This document shows positions 22,927-35,056 of a DNA stretch of 64,000 nt, one piece after another. A program made the position numbers and the translations under genes. How positions within the stretch are numbered: position 1 is the stretch's first letter; each line of letters begins with the position of its first letter. Under the pieces are notes generated by a model that did no database searches, had not been told where the DNA came from, and saw only the letters and a program-made list of their open reading frames with translations. This DNA is from Isoetes taiwanensis (taxonomy: Eukaryota; Streptophyta; Lycopodiopsida; Isoetales; Isoetaceae): NCBI GenBank assembly GCA_021234155.1, contig JAJEKV010000202.1:62001-126000 (forward strand), written 5' to 3'.

Positions 22927-25900
22927 CTAGTTAGGGTGCCCAGCGTTGCTGGGCTAGTGTTGAGAGCATGTAAATGATTAATCCGCAATATAGGGTATGT
23001 TATATTTGGAGGTGCAACAATCGTTGATTTGAAGACACTAATACAGTGCTGCGACGAACATTTCTCTTCACTAACTCACTAATTTTATTAGTTCAAAAGA
23101 GTCAACGGGTGCTAAGCAATACTGAGCATTAAAGGTTGTGTATAAATGCGTTGGAGTTGCTCATGAATATTGGCATGGCAAGGTTGTCAAGTTCTTTCTA
23201 GAGGGGTATTAAAACCGTGAAATAAATAACAATGAATCGTAGGGTCCATGGGAAATTCATATGGAAAGGCATAGAAACCACTTTAAGTGACCGGCATGGG
23301 GTTTTTCGATCCATTCCATACCTGCTTAGTGCAAATTCCATGGTCAACATGCCTTCTAAGAAACTGTATACGTGGGTGTTTTGGATTACCTCTACACGTT
23401 CATGGAATATCCCCTTTATATGTAACTGTAACACTCACACCCCTTCCCTCCAACCGGTTATGGTCTAGGCTTTGATTATATTTGTGATGAGTGTGTAACT
23501 TATACCACATGACCAAAAGCAATCCCAAAATGAAAAAGAAGATATCCATTGATTACTGCCATGCCCATAAAAAATTACCATGTATATATCTCTGAAGTTA
23601 AATTCTCACCAAATATATTTGCTACAATGGCTCATGCAAAAATACCACATGATATAAGGTTTCCTTTAGTTTCCTGCCAACATAAAGTATGCTTTCATAC
23701 TACATATTTTACTTGCCATCAGAATCTGTACTCATTATTTCTAACAATTGCACCTACACAAAGTATTACATTCGTACAAAAATGTTGCTCCTTTGTACTC
23801 CCAAATGCAAGAGTTCCTCATATGAAGCAATGCATGAGAATCTTGTATTCTATGAGTGAATGTACATACATTTAATATATTGCATAAAGATTGTAATAAT
23901 GATTGATGACACCAAGTGCTTGGGATGTTGAAGGAGAACAGAAAGCCTATATCAACAGAAGGGCAGATAGCGAAGGAGGAGGGACATGAATTTGCCTAAT
24001 ATTTAATAGCCTATACAGATTTTCAGAAATGGTTTGCACATCCCAGAGATTATCCAGTAAATATATTAGAATTAGACAGCTTTCTCATAATAAAGGAGAC
24101 CCATAAACCTCCAAATGGTTAACTAAAAACCTGCTAATGACATGTATGCTTCAGTTTGAGTTCAGAGCATACTCAAGCTCCATTGGCGTACAATGCCATT
24201 GTCTGCAATAGACAGTTGCAAGAATGAGAAATGCTGAAGTGAAAACATAAGAGGAAAAAATTCAAGCTCAAGGTTACCTTTAACTATTTTAGCATGTTTC
24301 GTCAAATTCCAGCTTATCAGCTGGCCATAATGCATTTCCAGAAAAATTGCTTGGGTAGATAACCTGATTACCAACTTCTAATTCAACGTTGGCTAGATTT
24401 TATACTGCATCTACAACCTGCAATATTATGCATAAGTTCAACATTGCAAAGGCTGGTCCTCCAGATGCATTCAACAGAACAATGAACAATGATCTGCGCC
24501 TGTAAGAACCTGTGACCATTTGCATTATCCATTATAAAGAAGAAGGCGCACAAATATAAAGAGGTCTATGTCACCTCAGTCAACCTACGGCTCAAACTTC
24601 ATTTATCCTAGAACGCATAAAACTGGACTTAACATAACTTATCTCAATGTATTATGGCAGAAATCAGTAATGGCATGACCAGGTTGATTCCGCACACTGC
24701 TAACATAACCTAATATTTTACTTTATCATGTCATAAAATTTGATGCAATTCAGTCAAAATTGCCACATCTTCAAAAGTTGGCTCACCACAGCTTCAAAAG
24801 TATCTTCATATTCGTCGACAACACAATAAATATCTGGATAAGCTGGTATAGTTTCTGAAGCCTGCGCAATAACAACGACGGTTATCAGTAAACATATAAT
24901 TAATGGCTATACCAGCCATTCTACAGTAACTGAACATGGGAAATGCCATTCTAATCAACTGGACTAAGTTCCACGCTATTTATTTCACTGCTAAAAATAA
25001 ACTTGGCTCTAGCTCTGTTGTCTAAATCTACTCAGAAGTCGTAGGATCATTGGTACCTGGGAATGAAAAGTTTGTACAACCATACTGACAACACAAAGCT
25101 CTGTGTACCTCGAAATTACAGAGCAGATTAAGTAGGAGTAAAAGCTTAAAACTTGAGAGTATCAAAACAAAATCGAATCTGGCCACTACTGTCTTCACAT
25201 TCGCAGATTCAACCTCTGCACCTTCAGCGCCACAATTGGCAAATAGAATAAGAAGATAACCCAAGGGATAATGTCTCGAATCTTGCCACAACACCTGCAA
25301 ATCAAACAGGGTCTGATCACCTCGCATTCACAAAGCATCTGATGCTAATTACTCTGGCGACGATTTATCGGTGAAAAGTAAATAAGCGGATTGAAATCCC
25401 CTTAAGACAGACCACCAAATGATATGGGCAATGTCATTCCACCTGTAGCGTGCATATCAGGATACTGGAGGGGCGCCATAGCTGCCTTCGTGAACCCACA
25501 AAACACACGCAGGTTTTGATGCAGAAGCATCTTCGGTGCAGAGGCATGGGCACAGGGAACGGATCCGGAACAGAGCAAGCTAGGAAACTCAGAATAGAGG
25601 AGCCAGGAGCGCCACATATCTGGCCTTTATCCTTGCATCTGGCTGCCGGCTTCTTTGAATATAGCCATGATTTTGCAAAAAATCCATGATTTTGGCAGAA
25701 TAGCGGTTCTGCTGCTTCACAGAATAGCCATGATTCTGCTTCTTCTAACTGCCGAGATGGGTTCTTGCTTTGCTTACTGGAGCTCGAAGGTGCTACTGCT
25801 GCCCAAGCTCGAAGGTGCCCTCGCTAACCCTAGCCAAAAAAAACCCTAGAATCTTACGTGGCGTCATCTCTTCCATTGATTTCATCAAATCTGGGCCGTC

Positions 25901-25952
25901 GAAAGTTTTAGGGTTTTATGCACGACATACACTAAAACTTTATAATAAAGGA
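22927..25952 (-). mobile_element. Helitron 1 (non-autonomous, 3026 bp)
   Basis: Read on the minus strand the element ends with hairpin GCCCAGC-AAC-GCTGGGC (22954-22938), seven bases, then CTAG at 22930-22927, and a host T (22926 is A on the plus strand). Its 5' end is TC (25952-25951), preceded by host A. Insertion between A and T with no duplication is the Helitron rule. Joining 22926 to 25953 gives 'catatagattctcttcagat', which restores the interrupted GATTC array exactly. No Rep/helicase gene is present, so it is non-autonomous. It carries exon-like host sequence (see 24278-24861). The terminal hairpin is shared with the two Helitrons at 47-54 kb. Confidence 0.92.
24278..24861 (-). pseudogene. 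Captured two-exon gene fragment inside Helitron 1
   Basis: Minus-strand exon 1 (24861-24787, 75 bp) follows CAG and is followed by GTGAGC. It encodes 'ASETIPAYPDIYCVVDEY', then 'EDTFEAV'. Exon 2 (24417-24278) also follows CAG and ends at GTAACC. In the continuing phase it reads 'VVDAV', a stop, then 'NLANVELEVGNQVIYPSN' and 'ALWPADKLEFDE'. The splice sites, codon character and phase agreement support real exons captured from a host gene. I do not recognise the family. Additional coding-like text on the same strand at 25402-25617 and 25028-25327 could be more exons of the same donor gene. Confidence 0.6.
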
Positions 25953-26345
25953 TTCTCTTCAGATTCCTCTGGCTCCCTTAGATTATATGAAGATTCCCCT
26001 AGACTCCCCAAGATTCCTTCAAGATTCCTCTAGGTTCTTAAAGATTTTATCAACATTCCCTTAGATTACCTTACATTTTCAAAGATGCTCTCTTGAATTC
26101 CCATAGATTCTCTAAGATTCTAATTATATTCCTTTGGATTCTCTAAGATCGATGTCCAGATCTTATGTTGAGGCTACCTAGGAAATGTAATGTTTGAGAC
26201 TACATTCCCCAACATTTTCTCTAGATCCCTCTAAGGTTCCCTAAGATTCCACAAAGATTCCCCATATTATGTGAAGGTTCTCCTAAATTTCCTTAAGGTT
26301 CCTCTATATTCTCGAAGATTCCTTAAGCCTCGGCAAGATTATTGA
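25953..26345 (+). repeat. GATTC-rich degenerate array, right part
   Basis: Continuation of the array at 22375-22926, with the same AGATTCCTCTAGGTT and CTAAGATTC words, ending near 26345. Confidence 0.85.
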
Positions 26346-28180
26346 AATATCACAAGTTATTGAAGCGATAATACCACGTTTTGCATTGATGTACCTTGAG
26401 GGATTGTGCAAAGTTTAAATTCCCCACGTCCCTCCATTAAGGCAGAATGCCTTCTGATATGGCCAAAAATGTTGAAATTAAGAGTAGTAATCCATGCCTT
26501 TGCTCACAATTAAAAAATTTTGCAAAGTGCATAATGTGTTGATAGAGTCTGCATTGTCTACTAGATGTATTCGGACGTAGGTGGACTCATGATGTCAAGG
26601 TCTTTTTGCTTAATATGAGCAAGATATTGTTCGTCTGGCAGTAACCAACACCATATTGTACTGTTAAATATAAAATTCAAGCTAGTTCATCTCTACGAAG
26701 TTAGAGTGTGAAGGAAAGGTGTAAAGCTTGTGCCTCATGGATTTTAGTTAGTAGAACTTATTGTTCACTTCATGGGAATTGCGTGCTTGGTCTTCATCTT
26801 CATTTGGCAAACATTAGCGTTTACTTATTGATTTCCCTTGCCATGTGTAAATTATTTAGTTGTCTTAAACCAATTATTTCGAAATGAACATTCTGGTGAT
26901 ATTTTCCTGCCATCATTCTGCTTTTTAATTCCAAACTTTCAGCACGGTGGCATGTGGACAGACAGACAATGTTCAATACTTGGTCTTGGTCCTATTACAT
27001 TTGAGAAAACAACGTAATTAGATCTTTCAGATTGCACATGGAAGATGAATCGTGCCTTTATTGGGCATCTCCAAAGGTTGGAGAGCAAACTTAGCAGTAT
27101 TGCTTAGAGGACCAAATATTTATTGGGGTCTGTCCATTAACGACGATTTTTGTTTGAGTTGATACTTTGAGGAGCAAATAAATGCAAAGCCATGACCTGC
27201 ATTATATAGACTTATGTAGATTGTTACCGCTCAACTTCAGTTACATATTCAAATCTAAACTCCACTATTGAGTTTCATGCCTTTCCTTTAGCAAGAAACG
27301 CTGGAATGGTTGGATTTGCTTCCATTTTTGAGACAACGCTGGAATGGACTTCCATTTTGAGGAAACGTAACGTATTTTTCATATTGTCATGGGTTTAGTT
27401 TATATGTTCTTAACGAGTAGTCTGCATGGTGGTAGACTATTAAATTATTTTCAATCTTCAGAACACGGTTACATATCATAGAAATAATTGATCACATGGG
27501 ATTTGCATTCATCCAAGTAAACTATCGGTATCTACTTTTCTTTTTGCGAACCAACAATACATCTACCATTTGCCCAGGCCTTTGGTTCTGCACGACTGAA
27601 AAAGGCATTGCCTAAAAAAGCAGAATAGGCATTGCATAAAAAAGCAGAATATGTTATGGCATCAGAAAAGCACATCAACCATGCAGAGACTATTGCTTAA
27701 TTGAAGAACTAAGTTTCGCTACGCCAAATCCATATAAGTTTGTTTATGTATTTCTTCTAGATAAAAAAGCCAAAGGCATACTTTGTTTCCTGCAGATTGC
27801 ACAAGTTTTGGAGTTAGCAACAGGATAACTGAATCCAAATACCATAGCAATCTAAGTACAATCCATCGACACAATTCTTGGGGGCGATTCGACAGTATGA
27901 GTCATTTTTAAGAGATATCTGTAGAGTACGCATCAAAAATTCTTGCGAAAATAGAGCAGGATCTGTGTGATGCAGCCAGAATTAAAAACAGAGTAATTTT
28001 CAGAACAAAAACTAGATTTATATAAGATAGGTTACAAAATTTGCTTTAACTTTTTACAGGGAAGTATAACCCTTATCACTTATATAAGTAGAGTATTAGA
28101 AAGATAAAAACAGTAAGATCATGAGCTACTAGGTTCCTCTGAGATTTTCCAACTCTGTTGAACTTTGCATCGAAAAGCAG
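26346..28180. other. Unassigned DNA
   Basis: AT-rich sequence. I see no protein frame of note, no inverted repeats and no structured RNA. Confidence 0.5.
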
Positions 28181-28234
28181 CATCCAGCTAGGAGGATTTG
28201 AGGTGGAAATTAGAGATTTTCCGTCCCTTTCCCC

Positions 28235-29303
28235 TCACCATGATTGAGAGAACGCAGAATGAACACAGGCATGACCCTGCCTTGGACATATTGAATCTTC
28301 CTTTGATATCCTTGGCGACATTATAAGAGGGTTCTTCTCGATGTCGAGATCCGTCACAAAGAAAGAATTGCATAAACAGGGGCACCATTGACCATATACA
28401 AGTTCGGTGGGCCGAACACCTTGATCCACTCCATATTGGTACCGGGGTCGGTCTTCCTCCATTTAATTTTCCGCACCAAGACAAATGTGATCCCTTTAGC
28501 CTTATCCCCCTTACCCAGGACCGGTATGGCATTGCTAATTTTGTCTTCCCCGAACTTCGTTTTCACGGCATTGAGGCCGGAGAGCTTGACATCCTGGCAG
28601 TTCTCGCAATCACATGAATCCACCTCCACCGGGCTAAAAAATCCATTACTATCCTTGATTGAGCATTTCTTGGCGTTTTTTCGGAGTCCCATTTGGTAAA
28701 CCTCCAGAGATGTCGCAATGATTTTCGGGATTTCATCGTTCTTTAGAAACGCCTTGAAATTTTTTCTATGCCTCTCAATTACGCTGTCATCTGCATCTTC
28801 CCACCTTCTGATTAGCCTAATGCTCGCTCTGGTTGTTTCCTTAATTCCATCCCACCGAATCACCAAATCTTTAACTTTGGCCAGCATTTCATCCATGAAG
28901 CTCGAAAGATACTGTTTTTAAGGCTACAATAGTCAGCCTCTGTATGTCCCTGTTTGACCGTTATGAGCTTATACAGAGCAGTATCCATCTCCTGAGTGAA
29001 GCCCCACATGTTCCATATCCAGTCTCTGTCGTTGGCTCTGCCATCCCAGTAATCTTTGTTTATTGCTTCCATTTTTTCCTTGCATGCCATGATAGTAGCA
29101 TCTTCTTGAACCCCCATACAGACCGCAGTGGCCTTCTGCTGATCCTTGATAATCTCGAGCCCCAAATACATTTCCTTGAGAAGCTTCCATCCCTGATCCC
29201 TTTTATTTTCCATCCAAAAAATTTGGGTCCATTCCTCATCCTCAATGCTGGTGCTGGTGTTCTGTCTAGAGGATCCGGCCCCGCTCTTCTTGCTGTTTGC
29301 CAT
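28235..29303 (-). pseudogene. Intronless gene of unknown family, two frameshifts
   Basis: The start is ATG at 29303, with a low-complexity N-terminus ('MANSKKSGAGSSRQNTSTS') followed by a hydrophilic, Trp-rich segment ('WTQIFWMENKRDQGWKLLKE', 'DRDWIWNMWGFTQEMDTALY'). The frame shifts in a T-run at 28914-28919, continuing as 'YLSSFMDEMLAKVKDLVIRW'. It then runs through a helical region to a Cys cluster ('DSCDCENCQDV') and 'VLGKGDKAKGITFVLVRKIK'. A second shift near 28370 leads to 'FFVTDLDIEKNPLIMSP' and a stop at 28235. Total is about 350 residues with no introns. Both breaks are in or next to homopolymers (TTTTT, TTCTTTCTTT), so read error is possible. I cannot name the family. Absence of introns would suit a retro-derived, mobile-element or endogenised gene, but that is inference. 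Confidence 0.55.
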
Positions 29304-31636
29304 CTTCTATTCTGATTACTGAGAGTCACGACCCGCCGGAACAGAAGCAGAAAAGGCTTGAACAAAGGCAGCCAGAAAGACAATCATTTGAAAAGGGAAG
29401 GACCACTTTCCCCCTTTGCCCCAATCGTGGTATTTATCAGCTTTGCCCCCAAGGAATAACTAAAACACACCTCCCAAGAAATGCCAAATCAAAAAAGATA
29501 AGCCGTACTCTCAGAAAAAGCAATCTAAGACTAAATACCCTACCCAGACTACCCAGAGATGAGTCAGAACTGGCACAACATCCTAGGGAAGCCCAAAAAG
29601 AACCTAATTGGCAGGGTTCGAAAAATATTGTAGATGTAACCAGAAAATTTGCCGTCTTCTATTTATATTTATACTGGATTTTACAAAATTGAACTGAAAC
29701 CAGGTTCCAAAACAAAGTTGCTGGAAATTTGCCCAAATTTATCACCTTTTAAAGGCTGAAACAAAAATACATACATTAATTGAAAAATAAGATCAAACTG
29801 ACTGAAGAATATATAGAAAGAATCTCTTAGATTGGAAGCAGAGCACTAATTTGGAACATGCATACAAAGAATGGCTTCCACCTGTGAGGTTTTGAAAGAG
29901 CACAATAGCGGACTCACATTCACCATAACTGCAAGTCCTCCTGCAAAATTTTATTTGGCCTAAGTAAGAGCATTAATACCGTAAAATCATGTGGGAGTGT
30001 TAGTGCCAGATCTATGGAGCTCGGGGCCGCCAAGGCAACTACAACTCTTTAATGCACTGCAACTTTGCTATGAATCTAAGATATGCAATTGCAAATCTAC
30101 TCTGCCAGACTAGGCGAGGCATGGCATGCCCAGTATGGTCGCCTAACCTTTTCAAAAAATCCCCAGTCCACTAACCTTTAAACTGGAAATTTGCATGTTT
30201 GGATGAATCTTTACATGCAATTTGCCATATGTCTAAAATTTTTGGTGGAACCACCCATAGCCCTAAACCCCAACTGGAGTTTAAGAGATTCAACTGGCAA
30301 TCCTCGAGCCAAACCCCCACTTTTTCGAACCCTGCTAATTGGCTGCCAGAAACCTCCAAACTACCAATGAAACTACCACTTCTATATCCTCAATGAATTG
30401 ATCCTACCGGGTCAAAGAATGTTGCCCGATGATAGATTGGTTACGCACCAAATTCCATGGGGGCACTCATGGTGAACAAATTCCTCTCAAATCGCCTCCA
30501 AGAAATGGTTATGAAGTTATGTGCGGCAACTCTCGAGAGATCCCGCCTATCAAAACAAAGAATACACGATAGATGTAGTTGAATTCAATCTGCTGAAGCC
30601 TATCCTAGAGTTAGAAACCCGGGCTAATCTAATGAAATTGCCAATTAAATTGATGGAGTCCTGGACTTCCTCCGGGGCTGAGCAGTCCCGCACCACGGAG
30701 AAACGACTTGAGCAAAGCCTCATCCATTGGGTCCGGATCTTGCCCCCGAGATCGAAGTCGGTGTTTGAGCCCTAACGTTCATCTCCTCCTTGTCCCGTTA
30801 GGGTCCCTTCAAGATTTTATCACTATAATAAATACCAAGCGTGGCGATAAAATTCTACAAGCAGAAATGTAAATCAAGAAAGAATCTATTAGTCCTTTCC
30901 GTTTGGCAAGCTCATTTGCACTTCCAGATATTTATTCCGTAGCTATATATACTCTTAGATCATTCTTGATGTAGATCACAATTAATTCTTTACCATGGTG
31001 GAACTGAGGCCCAAGACAACTAATATATTCTTGTTATCTTTCAAAGAAGCCTTTTGCTTCTAGCATTCATCATTAACTGAATGGAACTTCTATGGTCCAA
31101 GTACTTCATAATAGACTCTTCAACTTTTGGAAGCTAAAAGAATAATTCTCCAGTATGTTATAATTGTCATCACATGGTGAACTCGTGAGGACCTCAATCC
31201 CTGCTAAACTAGTTTCTCATGGCTTAAGCTAAGTCCATAACCATTCAATAACCATATTGGAGCATGACATGCGTATTGCAGAGTCAGATATTTGCTATAG
31301 AAATAACTAGTTTATCAGCTTGTAGTCTCAACCAATTGGAACCTATAGAAGAAAACTAGCCCAAGATGTGATAATGAAGCCTCATTCTGCATATTTGCAT
31401 ATTGGGCAGGGTGGGGTGCAAAGAAAAGTCGTAAACACAATTTTCCCTAGTACTAGCCAATTATTTATGTGATGACATATGGATATGGTGTGATAATGTC
31501 ATGGATGATGTGGTGGCGATATGGATCATGTGTGGTGATGACATGGAATGATAATGAATTGAAAATGACATGGAGAAAGTGATAAGAATATGACTTTTGG
31601 CATATTCACTCTAGTCTCTTTTTTTTTCCCCTTGAA
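29304..31636. other. Unassigned DNA upstream of the unknown gene
   Basis: 29304-29460 is a purine-rich and then pyrimidine-rich leader region before the intronless gene. Plus-strand frames at 29297-29692 and 30521-30775 have no recognisable domain. 31475-31580 is dense in ATGACATGG/GATGATGTGG words, like family B, but is not alignable with it. Confidence 0.4.
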
Positions 31637-31789
31637 ATGACATTCCAAGATTTTGTATCTTTCTCTCTCCACATACTGGAACACTTCCATCTGGTTGTGG
31701 GATTGGAAAGAACAGTACGCCATGCAAAACAACAGTCACAAAGTAGAGCTATATATCTGGGGCCATCAGCCGCACATGTTCAGAAACTT

Positions 31790-32590
31790 GGTCGAGTTTT
31801 GGGGACCGGTAGTATCCCTTGCCACTGGAATGAACTGGAGCAGGTGCAGAAGGCCTTCTTAGCTCGAGCCCTTGGGGTGAAATCCACAGTTCCATATTAG
31901 ATCCTGCTGCAAGAGGCACCTAGGTTTCTTGCCCCTACGTACAAAGGGCCAGATTGGCTTTCCATATCATCTACTTCAGAAGGTGGTTGATATGGATGAC
32001 TCGCCTCTCCAATCTTACTTTTACCATATCAATTGGTCTATATATAGTGCCTCAAAGCCTGCTTTGGAACAAAAAGAGCTTAATGATTCTCCCACCGGAC
32101 AAGCATACATGTGCATACAGACCATAACTGAGGCAGACTACGATCACTTGAGGCAGTACCTTGATGCCTACTTCCTGAGCAAACTCTGGGATACGAGTGC
32201 TTTGTCACAGGTAAGACGACACACTACTAGCAATGGATCAACCCCATCCTCATGCGAGGTCCACAATGCTACCTGCGTGTGCATTTGGCCATGAAGAAGC
32301 GTAGATAGATAGCTTCAATTCAAGACGAAAGTGCACATCGCCTTCACATTGAATAGGAAGATAGAATCGGGAGGTGGACAAGATTTCTCAGTGTTGCCAA
32401 CAAGGGGCCATTGAGCATGAATGACATTCCCTTAATTTAGATTTGTCCCGCATTTGATCATATCCAAGGACGGTATGCTCAATTAGTGCCACCTAGACAG
32501 CCACGACATGTGCTATTAGACCTCTGTGGACTTAATGGAGTCATATCTTCAAGGGGTCATGGATATGCGTATTCAACTTGTCCTCTGACA
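31790..32590 (+). pseudogene. Non-LTR retrotransposon RT C-terminal debris
   Basis: Frames on the plus strand give 'ELEQVQKAFLARALGVKSTV' followed by a stop and 'ILLQEAPRFLAP'. This is the L-E-x-V-Q-x-x-F-L-R-x-x-L-G-V pattern that follows the RT domain in jockey/L1-like elements. It is followed by 'KVVDMDDSPLQSYFYHI' and, further on, 'RFLSVANKGPLSMNDIP' and 'ICPAFDHIQGRYAQL', which resembles the C-P-x-F/Y-D-x-I/x-R-x-R-F/Y stretch after the C-terminal zinc knuckle. At least three frameshifts. No 3' poly-A or target duplication seen. Confidence 0.55.
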
Positions 32591-32599
32591 CGGTACTGA

Positions 32600-35056
32600 A
32601 ATGTACCCTCACCTTCATTTCCATTTTACAGTTTCAGCATACTTATTACTGCCAAGGTTCCCTCGAAAACTCTTCGGAGCGGGGTTTTTTAATCCTGACA
32701 ATCCTATACACTTTTCTTCTTCTTTTTCTAGAGAAAGAATGACTTTTTTTACTATGTAGAGAGACTCGGCCAATGATGATGAAGTGTGCAAACTTTGATT
32801 AGACAATGGCATGTGTTTAATTAGGAAAAATTGGTTCACAATTTTTTAGCTTTTAAAATGACAATGGTCTAGAGCAAAAGTGTGGGAAAAATGGTACAAG
32901 GGTGGAAAAAGAATTTGAGCTTCTATAGAATAGGGGCAGATCGAGCTTTAGGCTTGCGAGCAAGATATCAAAGATTAAATCAAAGCTATTATAAATCACC
33001 ATGAGACTTGAGGGGTCTTCCAAACTCTGACTTGGGATCTAGTTTTACACTTTTACTAGTGTACTTCTTGAGTTAAGAACAAGTAATGGATCTCTAGGTG
33101 GCTCTCCAAATACTTCCGTGTTTCCGATTCTTTGTGCTAATGTCTTTCTTTGTCTTCAAGTTTTCATAGCATAAATGCAACCATATGTCATGGTAAGTTC
33201 TCTTATATTGCCATGCGGCCATAGCATACACAACACTCGCATGTCTTCTCAAACAACAAGAGAACTACATCAATGTCACAAAATTGGAAACCAAAAGTTG
33301 AACAAGCCGTTTATATTTGCTATATAACCTATTCAGATTTTCAATGAACGCTGAACACTGAGACTATTAACTTAAGCTCATATTCATGGGCTAGATTTCC
33401 ATACAGATAAGTCAAATTCAATGTTTCCTCTAGCAAGCATCATAAATGCATTTGTTGAGCATCCTATAAAAAGTGCATGTATATACACTTTCATGAGTTT
33501 ATTTAAACTTGGTGTGTATTTTCTAAAATGACGTATACGACATTACTGTTGCAACACTGAAGGCTATAAGTTGAATTAACTCTAGTTCTTTTGTAAAAGC
33601 CCATATTAGCCTTGTTATCTACTTACAATTGTGGACAATCTTTCATTTAGACAAGTCAAATTCAATCTCTCGTCTCTTATAGTTATTTCGGGTCTTGCAA
33701 TATGAATGCTAAAATTACTACCTACGAACCTTTCAAAAATAAGAGGGGCAAGGACAAAAACACCAAGCTCGCAAGTTGGATTAGTTGTGTTGCAGAGTTT
33801 GAGTACACAGTACTTCCAATGAGACATGCTTTTAAGGTAATGTTTTCATAGGGTATGTTACAAATCCATGGATTTCCCTTCTCATTCCTGGTTACAGCAA
33901 TGCACAAACTTCAACAGTCAAGCGAGCACATGGTCAAAGAAGTTATTTGGCACTATTGTCACCAAATTGTTAAGTTACTATGTATGTTGTACATTCATAA
34001 GAGATCCTTATCTTCCAATTGAAGAAATTGAGCTTCTAACTGAGGTGATTGCAAATATAACCATCTTGGAATAACACTACATCATGAATATTCATTTCTA
34101 AGTTTTGGTCTAAAAACAATGCCTTCCTCAGAATGAATGGTCCTCCTGTCTTTGGTGGATGCAGCCACTTTCAGATATGTATTTATTGCCAAAAACCAAT
34201 CCTACCTTTTGACATCGCGAAACTAACCTACGTTCGTGATCCTATTTGATGTGATACAAGTCGATAAGAGACTAGAAGACATATAGCAAGAAGATGGTTT
34301 CATGGAATGAGGGTGTTATAACCATTGTTCAAGATGCACTTGCCTTATTATGACCTTCAACTAAAGAAAGTCTTCAACATTAACCTTTTTGTTATGTACG
34401 AGAGAGCAAAATGATGGATGGTACCAGTCTTAGCAATGGATATCTTAGCCAAATTTTTCATGATGAAGAACGCAGTGAAATGTGATACGTGATGTGAATT
34501 GCAGAACTCCGAGAATGAATATTTAAACGCAACGTGTGCCCAACGCTTGTTTGAGGGTATGCCTAGTTGTTCGTTTATATGATTCAAATTTAATGTATCC
34601 TTTCACAAGTAGCATCAGGATGTTCATCATATAGAACATATCAATCTTACTTCATTTTGATACTACTTTGTACTTCCAATAATCTCAGTTAAAAGATGAA
34701 TCTCATCAAGTCAAATCTAATGTCTCCTCTAACAACTCGATAAACGTATTCGTTGAATGGACAGATGAAACACACCAAAGTACGTCTACAACCTAGCCGA
34801 ATTGTGTTAATTTTCACTTAGTTTGTAACTGTTATTCTTTAATATAAGTTAAATTCAATGTACTGTGGTGCATATGTCTATAACTTGGGGCGTTTGTCAT
34901 ACAATGGTTCAACACTTCCTAAGATTCAATAAAAATCTAAAGAAATTTTCATAGAACCTCTTGCACTGCAACTTTCAAGAATTTAAGTGTCACAAAATCG
35001 CATCAAATGCTAAGCTTATATTAATCGCATGTTAAACAGTCTTAAGGAATTTTGAA
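32600..35056. other. Unassigned DNA with a recurring AAGTCAAATTCAATGT motif
   Basis: No gene recognised. The motif AAGTCAAATTCAATGT, usually followed by TTCCTCTAGCAA-like text, recurs at about 33410, 33650, 34585 (diverged), 34708 and 34850, which suggests an old tandem or dispersed repeat with irregular spacing. Short plus-strand frames such as 33868-34074 are unassigned. Confidence 0.45.
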
